64,000 bases of DNA from Thermoproteus uzoniensis 768-20 (GTDB lineage: Archaea; Thermoproteota; Thermoprotei; Thermoproteales; Thermoproteaceae): contig NC_015315.1 of NCBI RefSeq assembly GCF_000193375.1, positions 1,682,622 through 1,746,621 on the forward strand, given 5' to 3'. The translations under genes and the position numbers were made by a program. Below are positions 32,510 through 40,094 of this stretch, piece by piece; position 1 is the first letter of the stretch, and the number at the start of each line of letters is the position of its first letter. The notes under the pieces are model-generated. The model did no database searches. It was not told where the DNA came from and saw only the letters and a program-made list of their open reading frames with translations.

Positions 32510-33241
32510 GTGGGCAAGGTCTTCATCGTAGGCGCAGGTCCGGGCGATCCGGAGCTGATCACAGTGAAGGGCTTGAGGCTGATAGAGAGGGCAGACGCTA
32601 TATTGTACGACCGCTTGGTGCCCAAAGCGCTTCTGTCCCGCGCGAAGCCCCAGGCGGTGTTGATCTACGTGGGGAAGAAGCCCGGAGGAGAGGGCCCTTC
32701 GCAGTCAGAGATAAACGAGATGTTGTACGATCTGGCGCTCCGCCACGACGTGGTGGTCAGACTACACGGCGGCGACCCCCTGGTGTTCGGCAGAGGCTTC
32801 GAGGAGTGCGAGTACCTAGCGTCTCGGGGGATAAGTTGCGAGTTCGTGCCCGGCGTAACCAGCGGCCTCGCGGCACCTGCGAAGTACTACATACCACCGG
32901 TGGCGAGGGGCACCGCTAGCTCCGTCGCTTTGGTAACCGGGAGGGAGGATCCCTCAAAGGGGAAGAGACAAGTCGATTTCAAGAAATTGGCTACGGCGGT
33001 AGACACGATAGTTATCTACATGGGAGCATCATCGGCGAGAGAGATAGCTATGGAATTGATGGAGGGCGGCCTGCCGCCGGATACCCCAGTCGCTGTGGTG
33101 GAGTCCGCGTTCTTCGACGAGGAGAGGTTCTACACGACCACGCTAGGCGGACTCGGCGCCGTCCGCAACCCGGCAGTGATAGTGGTCGGGAAGACCGTCG
33201 AGAGGGGGTTACGGCTGAGGGAGGCGTTATGTCGGTTGTAA
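32510..33241 (+). CDS. cobA: Uroporphyrinogen-III C-methyltransferase (SUMT)
   Basis: The enzyme adds two SAM-derived methyl groups to uroporphyrinogen III, giving precorrin-2. The 243-aa sequence has the SUMT signatures VGAGPGDPELITVKGLRLI, VRLHGGDPLVFGRGFEE and VPGVTSGLAAPA. GTG 32510 gives the normal N terminus and fits TTAAAAAC upstream; the open frame before it (to 32435) is antisense to hemL. The 3' end overlaps hemD by 13 bp, so cobA, hemD, met8 and hemB likely form one operon leading to sirohaem. Confidence 0.95.
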   Translation: MGKVFIVGAGPGDPELITVKGLRLIERADAILYDRLVPKALLSRAKPQAVLIYVGKKPGGEGPSQSEINEMLYDLALRHDVVVRLHGGDPLVFGRGFEECEYLASRGISCEFVPGVTSGLAAPAKYYIPPVARGTASSVALVTGREDPSKGKRQVDFKKLATAVDTIVIYMGASSAREIAMELMEGGLPPDTPVAVVESAFFDEERFYTTTLGGLGAVRNPAVIVVGKTVERGLRLREALCRL

Positions 33242-33855
33242 TAGTCAGGCTCAAGGAGGGCCCTTGCCCCAAGGGCGCCGAGTGTATATCTATAGGGTCC
33301 ATATCGCCGCGCGCGGGCGTGTCGATACCGGATGGAGACTATCTGGTCGTGATGAGTCCCGCAGTGGCGCGAGCAGTCGACATAAAGGCCGTCAGGGAGA
33401 GGTTCAAGTGCGTCATATGCGTCGGGCCTACGACCGCGTCGGCAGTTGGAGGCTGTCTCGTGCCGCGGGAGTACAGTAGCTACGGCGTCGCGCGCCTGAT
33501 TAAGGAAATGGCGCCGGGAAGGGTCGTGGTCTTGAGATCCAGTGCGGGCAACGACATATTGAGGAGGCTTCTGCCGGACGCGGTCGAGGTGCCGGTGTAC
33601 GACATATCCATAGACAAGGATAAACTGAGGGAGGCCGCGGAGATGGTCGCAAGATCTAGCGTCGTAGTGTTGACCAGCGCTACTGTCGCCGACAAGATCG
33701 CACCGCTCGTCGATCTTAGGGGCAAGAAAGTAGTGGCTATAGGGCCTGTGACGTCGGCGCGTCTGGCGTCCCTGGGCATACCCCACGTAGTTGCGGCCGA
33801 GTCAACGATAGAGGGCGCGTTTAAGACTGCCCTATCGCTTCTAGGGCAGAGCTAA
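33229..33855 (+). CDS. hemD: Uroporphyrinogen-III synthase
   Basis: The enzyme closes hydroxymethylbilane to uroporphyrinogen III with inversion of ring D. The family is poorly conserved, but the 208-aa protein shows the two-domain alternation and typical stretches (CVGPTTASAVGG, VVLRSSAGNDILRRLL, VVVLTSATVADKI, VVAIGPVTSARLASLGI). Its position between cobA and met8 supports the call strongly. The ATG lies within the cobA 3' end, indicating translational coupling. Confidence 0.9.
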   Translation: MSVVIVRLKEGPCPKGAECISIGSISPRAGVSIPDGDYLVVMSPAVARAVDIKAVRERFKCVICVGPTTASAVGGCLVPREYSSYGVARLIKEMAPGRVVVLRSSAGNDILRRLLPDAVEVPVYDISIDKDKLREAAEMVARSSVVVLTSATVADKIAPLVDLRGKKVVAIGPVTSARLASLGIPHVVAAESTIEGAFKTALSLLGQS

Positions 33856-33878
33856 AAACACCGGCCTAACCCCCTCCT

Positions 33879-34517
33879 ATGAGGATCCCTTTGTGGATTG
33901 AGGCCTCTAGACTGAAGGTGGTCGTCTTCGGCGGCGGCTCTGTGGGAACTAGAAGGGCTAGGCTGTTTGCGTCGGCCGGCGCCAGGGTTAGGGTAGTGGC
34001 CAAGGAGGTGAGCCCCGATATAAGGGCTCTCGGTGTGGAGGTGAAGCTGGTGGATCTCCGCGAGTACGAGCCCAACGAGGACATAAAATGGGCCGACATA
34101 GTGGTCGTGGCCGTGAACGACGTAGCGCTCGCCGAGAGGCTGTTCACATTGGCCGAGTCCATGGGCAAGCTCGTCAACGACGCCACAAATGCGGCTCGGA
34201 CACACGTGGTAGTCCCCTACTTCAGGGAGGTGGAGGGCATAAAGGTGGCAACGACCAGCGAGGGGGCTGCCGGGACGCCGGCGCGCCTATCGCTCGACTT
34301 AATAGATGAATGCATAAGGAGAAGCTGGATACCTACGTTCTTCAGAGCATATGCGGCGGCCAAGGAGGAGGCTAAGAGGCGGATAAGCGACGTCAGGCGT
34401 AGGCTTGCGTTCTACCGAGAGCTGGCCGACGACGGCGAGTTCATGGATTACGTCAAGAGGGGGGATCTGGATTCCGCCTTGAGGAGGGCGCATGAGATAT
34501 TAAGAAGATACGTATGA
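33879..34517 (+). CDS. Precorrin-2 dehydrogenase (sirohaem synthase Met8/CysG N-terminal type)
   Basis: This NAD-dependent dehydrogenase oxidises precorrin-2 to sirohydrochlorin and may also chelate iron. The 212-aa product has the Rossmann motif VVVFGGGSVGTRRARLF, then VVVAVNDVALAERLF and VNDATNAARTHVVVPYFRE, and TTSEGAAGTPARLSLDL, all typical of the family. The ATG lies 22-26 nt after CTAAAAACA (33854-33862), so it can also be transcribed separately. In archaea sirohaem feeds the Ahb haem route; the ahb genes are not in this window. Confidence 0.92.
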   Translation: MRIPLWIEASRLKVVVFGGGSVGTRRARLFASAGARVRVVAKEVSPDIRALGVEVKLVDLREYEPNEDIKWADIVVVAVNDVALAERLFTLAESMGKLVNDATNAARTHVVVPYFREVEGIKVATTSEGAAGTPARLSLDLIDECIRRSWIPTFFRAYAAAKEEAKRRISDVRRRLAFYRELADDGEFMDYVKRGDLDSALRRAHEILRRYV

Positions 34518-34523
34518 GGCGCC

Positions 34524-35546
34524 ATGCAGGTGCAGCTGTCTTTCCCCACCTCGAGACCTAGAAGGCTGAGGGCTAACAAGCTCGTGAGGGATGCAGTGGC
34601 CGAGACGTCGCTATCGCCCGACGACTTTATAATGCCTATATTCGTCAAAGACGGCGCGGGCAAAGAGCCCATAGACTCCATGCCGGGCTACTTCAGATGG
34701 CCCGTCGACGGCTCGTTGGTCGAACACGTGGAGGAGGCGCTCAGCCTGGGCGTGAACAAGTTCATACTCTTCGGCGTCCTGCCTGACGACGTTAAGGATC
34801 CCGAAGGCAAGGCGTCCTACGATCCCCAAGGCGTGGTTCCCCGGGCGATTAGGCTACTTAAGGAAACCTTCGGCGACAGAGTTCTCCTATTCGCCGATGT
34901 GTGCCTCTGCGAATACACCGACCACGGCCACTGCGGCGTCGTGGTCCGGGACGGGAGAGGATGGCGTATAGATAATGATAGGACGATCTCTATATACGCC
35001 AAGGAGGCGGTCGTGTACGCAGACGCCGGCGCCGACTTTGTTGCCCCCAGCGGTATGATGGACGGCCAAGTGAGGGCAATAAGGCAGGCCCTAGACGCCG
35101 CCGGGTATCAAGACGTAGGCATAATGGCTTATTCGGCCAAATACGCGTCGGCGTTCTACGGCCCCTTCCGTGTCGCGGCGTCTTCGGCGCCTAAGTTCGG
35201 CGATAGGAGGACGTACCAGATGGATCCGCGCAATTCGAGAGAGGCCGTGAAAGAGGTCATGTTAGATATCGAGGAAGGCGCTGACATAGTCATGGTCAAG
35301 CCGGCTCTGGCCTACCTAGACGTGGTGAGGCTGGTCAAGGACTGGTTCCCTTGGGTGCCCCTGGCGGCCTACAGCGTATCCGGCGAATACTCCATGATAA
35401 AGGCCGCGGCCAAGATGGGGTACCTCGACGAACGGCTGGTAGCTCTGGAGGCTCTATTTGCTATAAAGAGGGCCGGCGCCGATCTGATACTGACATATTA
35501 CGCACTAGACGCCGCTAGGTGGCTGAGAGAGGGCACGCCGTTTTAA
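34524..35546 (+). CDS. hemB: Porphobilinogen synthase (delta-aminolevulinate dehydratase)
   Basis: The enzyme condenses two 5-aminolevulinate molecules into porphobilinogen. The 340-aa TIM barrel has the zinc-site Cys cluster ADVCLCEYTDHGHCG, the two active-site lysines in MAYSAKYASAFYGPFR and VMVKPALAYLDVV, and the metal/allosteric RDAVAET...PIFV N-terminal region. It starts 6 nt after the precorrin-2 dehydrogenase stop, making it the fourth gene of the operon. The pathway enzymes HemA, HemL, HemB, HemC, HemD, CobA and Met8 are thus all encoded within 6.5 kb. Confidence 0.97.
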   Translation: MQVQLSFPTSRPRRLRANKLVRDAVAETSLSPDDFIMPIFVKDGAGKEPIDSMPGYFRWPVDGSLVEHVEEALSLGVNKFILFGVLPDDVKDPEGKASYDPQGVVPRAIRLLKETFGDRVLLFADVCLCEYTDHGHCGVVVRDGRGWRIDNDRTISIYAKEAVVYADAGADFVAPSGMMDGQVRAIRQALDAAGYQDVGIMAYSAKYASAFYGPFRVAASSAPKFGDRRTYQMDPRNSREAVKEVMLDIEEGADIVMVKPALAYLDVVRLVKDWFPWVPLAAYSVSGEYSMIKAAAKMGYLDERLVALEALFAIKRAGADLILTYYALDAARWLREGTPF

Positions 35547-35576
35547 GTCGACAGTTGCACTACACCCAACGCCTTT

Positions 35577-35637
35577 CCCCATCAGCAAGGGATGAATCGG
35601 CAAGCTCAAGCCCATTTGGAGTCTTCATCACACGCTC
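35577..35637 (-). ncRNA. Candidate C/D box sRNA upstream of rps3, opposite strand
   Basis: On the minus strand the hemB-rps3 gap carries C box GTGATGA (35625-35631 in plus coordinates) and D box CTGA (35582-35585) 39 nt apart, nearly the same spacing as the candidate at 631-690. Between them a degenerate D' (CTTG) and a weak C' (TTGCCGA) can be placed, giving guides of about 14 and 11 nt. A TATA-like box GTTTAAAAAC (35651-35660) lies about 20 nt upstream of the C box. The internal boxes are imperfect and the target is unknown. Confidence 0.5.
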
Positions 35638-35745
35638 TTAACGCGCCGAGTTTTTAAACGCTATTGCTCGATGCGCCGTACGCGTGCCCGCCAGTGGGGC
35701 GTCGCAAGGAGGAGAATTTTTAAAGATGCGGCTTTCGGGGGAAGC

Positions 35746-36396
35746 GTGTCTCAGCAAGGCAAACGACTTGCGGTCTACAAGAAGATTCTCCAGGACAACG
35801 TGAAGAGATGGATGATAAAGGAGTTTCTCGAATATAAGCTTGCCAGGCTCGGCTACGTCGATTCCGAGATCTTGAAGACGCCTCTAGGGACCAGGATCGT
35901 CATATATGCCGAGAGGCCCAGCAGGATAATAGGGAAGAAGGGCGCTGTGGTTAAGGAGCTGAGCCAGATCCTTGGATCTAAGCTGGGCGTGGAGAACCCC
36001 CAGATAGACGTCATAGACATCTCCAAGGTGGATGTGCCCGAGATGTTCCCCAAGGTCGTGGCCTATAGGATAGCCAACGCGATGGCCAAAGGCATTAGGT
36101 TCCGTAGAGTGGCCTTTATAGCGATCAGACAGGTCACGGAGGCTGGCGCTAGGGGGTTTGAGTTGGTTATAAGCGGTAAGCTGTCCACCGAGAGGGCCAA
36201 GTTCGAGAAATACAAGATCGGCAAGGTCTACAAGACAGGCGCCGACTCGACGAAGACTATGAGAAGCGCCGTTGTGCACGTGTTGCTCAAGCCGGGTATA
36301 TATGGGATAAAGGCTACCATAGCGCCGGCCAACGCCAGATTCGCGGACGACTTCAAGCTGAAGCTCCCGGTCAGACAAGAGGCTCAAGCCCAATAA
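35746..36396 (+). CDS. rps3: 30S ribosomal protein S3 (uS3)
   Basis: This is a small-subunit protein at the mRNA entry channel. The 216-aa product begins MSQQGKRLAVYKKILQDNV, has the KH domain with the GxxG loop in RIIGKKGAVVKEL, and the C-terminal S3 domain (GARGFELVISGKLSTERA, KPGIYGIKATI). GTG 35746 is favoured by AATTTTTAAAG (35715-35725) upstream; the frame is open to 35671 but holds that promoter. It heads rps3-rpl29-rnp1, a remnant of the S10 ribosomal operon. Confidence 0.95.
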   Translation: MSQQGKRLAVYKKILQDNVKRWMIKEFLEYKLARLGYVDSEILKTPLGTRIVIYAERPSRIIGKKGAVVKELSQILGSKLGVENPQIDVIDISKVDVPEMFPKVVAYRIANAMAKGIRFRRVAFIAIRQVTEAGARGFELVISGKLSTERAKFEKYKIGKVYKTGADSTKTMRSAVVHVLLKPGIYGIKATIAPANARFADDFKLKLPVRQEAQAQ

Positions 36397-36425
36397 CGTT
36401 TTAAAATAGGCCATATAGTGTCGGC

Positions 36426-36635
36426 ATGTCCTCACCCCCTAAGAAGTTGAACGCCAAGACCTTGAGGCAGATGAGTAGGGAGGATAGACTGAAGTTGCTT
36501 GACCAGCTTAGAGCAGAGTACGTCAAACTGCAGACGCAACGCGCCAGAGGCATAGTGGAGAACTCGGGGAGGATCAGATTCATTAGGAGAGCCATCGCGC
36601 GCATTCTGACCATAGAGCGCGAGGAGGCTAAGTGA
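36426..36635 (+). CDS. rpl29: 50S ribosomal protein L29 (uL29)
   Basis: This is a small helical protein near the peptide exit tunnel. The 69-aa sequence shows LNAKTLRQMSREDRLKLLDQ, ELRAEY-like LRAEYVKLQTQ and the C-terminal RFIRRAIARILTIERE, the family signature. The ATG lies 18-27 nt after TTTTAAAATA (36399-36408), so it has its own promoter as well as following rps3. The stop overlaps the rnp1 start (GTGA). Confidence 0.95.
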   Translation: MSSPPKKLNAKTLRQMSREDRLKLLDQLRAEYVKLQTQRARGIVENSGRIRFIRRAIARILTIEREEAK

Positions 36636-36895
36636 GCTGTTGGGACCTCCTCGGCCGGAGGGTCAAGGCCGTCAACTGTAGCCACGAGGCCGAGGGTTTA
36701 GTGGTGGGCGAGAGCAGAGAGGCGCTCTATATCCTCAGAGGCGCCAGAGTGGCGTTAGTGCCTAAGAGGCTCTGCGACTTTATAGATCTCGATAGGGCCG
36801 TGTTAATAAAGGGTATCTATCTGGCGGGCTATAGAGACGTCCGGTTGCTGAGCGATAGATGTCTATCTCTTAGCGAGAAGGGCAAGGGCGGATAG
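36632..36895 (+). CDS. rnp1: Ribonuclease P protein component 1 (Rpp29/Pop4)
   Basis: This is the archaeal homologue of human Rpp29, part of RNase P, which trims tRNA 5' leaders. The 87-aa Sm-like barrel shows LLGRRVKAVNCSHEAEGLVVGES, EALYILRGARVALVPKRLC and a short basic tail. In archaea rnp1 normally sits after rpl29 in the S10 operon, as here. The GTG start overlaps the rpl29 stop by four bases. The 3' end overlaps the convergent MetF-like gene by 33 bp. Confidence 0.92.
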   Translation: MSCWDLLGRRVKAVNCSHEAEGLVVGESREALYILRGARVALVPKRLCDFIDLDRAVLIKGIYLAGYRDVRLLSDRCLSLSEKGKGG

Positions 36896-37534
36896 CTCCG
36901 CCTCGAAGTCGCCTGGCGCCGAGATCACCACCGCCTTGACGTACGGATCTAATGCCTCTATATATCTCCTTAAGGAATCGAGCCCCACCGCTGGTTGCTT
37001 GAGCCGCTCAACTAAGCCCGCGTTCCGCTCCGTCCTCAGAAGGACGTAGGGGTACACGTCAAAGGCCGCTAATCTCTCTAGGGATTTTGGGTCGACGAGG
37101 TTTAAGACTAGGTAGAAGTCGGCCCCTATCTTCAACCTCTCGGCGTAATTCCTCCGCATGCTCAACAGAACGCCTACCCTAAACCCATACTCCCTGGCTA
37201 TGGGCACGGCTTCCTCAGTGGTTAGGTGGTCGACCGGCCGTCCCACCGAGGGCAGATCTCCCGACAGCGGGACCACGTACTCCAGTCCCAGCAACCTGGC
37301 GGCCCCCAAGAGAGACCGATACGCGAGCTCGTTCAGATCCCTCAGACGTATATGGGCTATCGGCGTCAGTCCAATCTCCTTGACTACGTACGCGACGGCT
37401 ATCGCGTGGGCGCTCGGCCTCCCGCCGGGGGAATCCGGTATGTCCACCATGTCGACGTAGTCCGACAAGGCCTTAGCCCGGCTGACCACCACGCGTCTAG
37501 ATGTGGAGGGAGGTAGCTCGGCTATTATCCTCAT
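36863..37534 (-). CDS. Methylenetetrahydrofolate reductase-like (MetF-like) TIM-barrel protein
   Basis: The 223-aa protein matches the MetF fold: AHIRLRDLNELAYRSLLGAARLLGLEYVVPLSGDLPS parallels the family THITxRDRNxxxLxxxLxGAxxLGxxNxLxLTGD pattern. GVLLSMRRNYAERLKIGADFYLVLNLVDP parallels the (G/V)xPExH...KxxAGAxFxxTQ region. It is shorter than MetF (about 290 aa), and FAD use cannot be judged. The ATG shares a base with the ATP synthase subunit I stop (TGATG), so it is co-transcribed with that gene. The frame upstream to 37726 is a shadow of subunit I. Confidence 0.68.
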   Translation of the reverse strand: MRIIAELPPSTSRRVVVSRAKALSDYVDMVDIPDSPGGRPSAHAIAVAYVVKEIGLTPIAHIRLRDLNELAYRSLLGAARLLGLEYVVPLSGDLPSVGRPVDHLTTEEAVPIAREYGFRVGVLLSMRRNYAERLKIGADFYLVLNLVDPKSLERLAAFDVYPYVLLRTERNAGLVERLKQPAVGLDSLRRYIEALDPYVKAVVISAPGDFEAELSALALLAKR

Positions 37535-39870
37535 CAAGGCAAGACCAACGGCGTGAAGAGGCGCCCCCTCCCTTCGTAGAATTTGCTTAAAGTCTCGTAG
37601 AAGGTCAGACGGAGCGATTGGACCAGCGACATGAAGCCCTCGCCTACCGCTATGAGTATGTTGAACAGAACCGCTATAGCGACGGCGCCAGCTATATTGC
37701 CCGACTCCGCTACGGCTAGGGCCCACCCCATAGACAGCTTCGTGAATATGCCGTGCATCAGTATCAGGATCATCAGACGGGCGAAGCTCGGCACGTTGGC
37801 GAGGCCGCCAAATATCCCCTCGACAAGCCCGACAGCCATCTCTAGCCCTATCGGCGGCTTCTCTTCATGTCCTCTGTACTTGGCTGTGAGAGCCGCGGCG
37901 CCTGCGACGAGCAACACTATGGCGGCAATTAAGGTATAAGTCCAGGGGAGGTTTAGGGCGTCGGCCATCAGCGGGGGCATAGGCAAAATCGGCTTGAGGA
38001 GGGCCAGCACTATCATGCCTGCGGATACATAGATCAACAATATGGGGATGCCTATGCCTAGGGCCATGTCCTTCTCGCCCTCCAAGACGAAGTTGGCTAT
38101 CTTGAGCGAGAAGGACCCCGCCATTATTATATAGCCGAAGAGCAAGGCGGCTAGAAGATCGGCGAATATGCCCTCCGTCTCCACGGCGGTTCCCATCTGC
38201 GGACTTACAATAGGCTGGAACATATGGATCAGCCCATCCCAGCCTACCCCGAAATACGACAGAGGGAAGCCGAAGAATTCCCCGTAGACCACTCCGCCGA
38301 AGAACATGGAGAACACGCCGGTCACCATCCAGATAACGCCCCAATCCTTGTACTTCCCGCCGAAAAGGCTCTTGTAGAGCCACAGACCGAAAAGGAATAG
38401 CAATAGGCCGTGGCCCAGATCGCCGAACATCCAGCCGAAGAATATGGGGAACAACACGGCGACCAGCGCCGACGGGCTTATCTCGGAGGCGCTCGGCACC
38501 CCGTACATGTAGGCTATCTTGTTGACTATCTGCCTAACAGGCGTTGGAAATCTCTCCAGAGTAGGCCTCCTCCTCGCCGGCACGTTCTGGAAGTATTTAT
38601 ACCGTATGTTTCTCACTATATCGAGTTTGACCGACAACGCCTTAACGAGCTCGGTGAGGGCGGCGTCTACGGCGCCCACGTCCCCCTCCTTGACGTAGAA
38701 GATCACTGTGCCGATATCTTTGTGGGCTTGCCAATCCCCGTCGCCATATACCGAGTATTCCCTGTAGATCTCCTCTAGGCTCTTCAATTCGCCCTCCCTA
38801 TTCCTCAAAGATCTCTCTATCGAGTTTAGGGTTTCCTCTACAACCTTTAAAGAGGAAGCTATATCGTCTAGATATTGTCTGGGAATCTTTATCCCCCTCA
38901 GCCCATCTCTCGCCAGATACGCCTCTCTATTGCCTACCGCTATCTTGGCGGCGGCACTGCCATCCTCAACCTCGGCGTAAAGGGCCAGCCCATCGGGCAA
39001 CTTTATTCTGTCGGTGCCGGAGGCCTTGAGCTCTGCCAGAACCTCCTTTATAGTCGACAGCGTATGGAACTCGGACTTTAGCCGCCCGATCTCTGCCGAT
39101 AGCGACGTGAACAAGTGCCCTGTCTCTTCGCCTTCGGATATGGCCGACTTATTAAATGTATCAATAATAATCGATAATGTATATCTTAATGTATAAATGA
39201 AATCTATAAATTTCCTATAATTATATATTTTATCTCTTATCTGATTATATAAGCTATCTATTTTATTTCTCAAGTAGTCGGGATCGTCGAGGTTTGCCAG
39301 ATCCTCCGGCCGCAACGGCTCGAGGCCCAGCTTCGAGAGGGTAGATACGAGGAGTTTGCTCTTTTCCTTGGCTATCGATAGAATAGCTACATCTCCTACC
39401 GAGATAAATGCCGCGCCTAGATCTCTGGACAGGTTGATTAGTTCTTGGGTATATTTCCCGGGTATTACTATAAAATTATCGAGGGCATCTGTCTTGGGAA
39501 ACCGATAGTTCCTCAGCTGGTTTAAGGCGGCTGACAGCTGGAGCTTTTGCCTCAATGCCTGCAGTTCCTGCGCGTACTTTTTGGTCTCCTCAAATAAGGG
39601 GGCGATCTCATTTAACGCCCTATCTAATAGACGGGCAAGAGGCTCTCTTGGTAAAGTGACTATATTTGGTTGATAATATTGAGAAAATATAGAGAGAATC
39701 TCATCGAGCTTTCTGACACCTTGCTGTATTTCGGGATCTCTTGGCCTGGCTAGCCTCTGAGGCCTCTCCTCGAACATCGCAATGCCCGTTTTGCCTAGGT
39801 AGAATATTAGGTCAGGCAACGCATCGACCGGCGCCGCTATCCTAAACTCGACCACGCGCTCAAGAGGCAC
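37534..39870 (-). CDS. atpI: A-type ATP synthase subunit I (a-subunit)
   Basis: This is the membrane subunit of the archaeal A1A0 ATP synthase, forming the proton half-channels next to the rotor. The 778-aa protein has a cytoplasmic N-terminal half with coiled coils (residues about 85-120, 200-290 and 340-375) and a C-terminal half with seven to eight membrane helices containing FPIFFGWMFGDLGHGLLLF, GVVYGEFFGFPLSYFGVGW and NVPSFARLMILILMHG (the essential Arg region). The GTG start has TTAAAAAAC (minus strand, about 39889-39899) upstream. An AT-rich island lies at 39150-39260. Other ATP synthase genes are not in the window. Confidence 0.95.
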   Translation of the reverse strand: MPLERVVEFRIAAPVDALPDLIFYLGKTGIAMFEERPQRLARPRDPEIQQGVRKLDEILSIFSQYYQPNIVTLPREPLARLLDRALNEIAPLFEETKKYAQELQALRQKLQLSAALNQLRNYRFPKTDALDNFIVIPGKYTQELINLSRDLGAAFISVGDVAILSIAKEKSKLLVSTLSKLGLEPLRPEDLANLDDPDYLRNKIDSLYNQIRDKIYNYRKFIDFIYTLRYTLSIIIDTFNKSAISEGEETGHLFTSLSAEIGRLKSEFHTLSTIKEVLAELKASGTDRIKLPDGLALYAEVEDGSAAAKIAVGNREAYLARDGLRGIKIPRQYLDDIASSLKVVEETLNSIERSLRNREGELKSLEEIYREYSVYGDGDWQAHKDIGTVIFYVKEGDVGAVDAALTELVKALSVKLDIVRNIRYKYFQNVPARRRPTLERFPTPVRQIVNKIAYMYGVPSASEISPSALVAVLFPIFFGWMFGDLGHGLLLFLFGLWLYKSLFGGKYKDWGVIWMVTGVFSMFFGGVVYGEFFGFPLSYFGVGWDGLIHMFQPIVSPQMGTAVETEGIFADLLAALLFGYIIMAGSFSLKIANFVLEGEKDMALGIGIPILLIYVSAGMIVLALLKPILPMPPLMADALNLPWTYTLIAAIVLLVAGAAALTAKYRGHEEKPPIGLEMAVGLVEGIFGGLANVPSFARLMILILMHGIFTKLSMGWALAVAESGNIAGAVAIAVLFNILIAVGEGFMSLVQSLRLTFYETLSKFYEGRGRLFTPLVLP

Positions 39871-40094
39871 AACGGAGGGAAAACCCAGTTTTTTAACTAT
39901 ATGTTCTCGCCTTCTTCTAAATATAGTAATAATATACTTTTTAATTTAAAATTAAATAATTTTAAATAAGATAAATAATAATATATTTAATAACATTAAT
40001 ATTGATATAAATATAGAGACGGAAACGAGCTCTAGGGTGGGCGGCAACTATCATTAATGATAATATTTTTAGGGTCCACGGAATCTACAATGCT
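39871..40094. promoter_or_regulatory. AT-rich divergent promoter region (atpI / pyrophosphatase)
   Basis: This is 224 bp of very AT-rich sequence without a gene. It holds the atpI TATA box on the minus strand, a perfect 14-bp palindrome TATCATTAATGATA (40049-40062) and, directly abutting it, AATATTTTTAGG (40062-40073), the TATA box for the pyrophosphatase ATG at 40095. The palindrome covers the position where TFB and upstream regulators bind, so it may be an operator controlling the pyrophosphatase. Confidence 0.5.
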
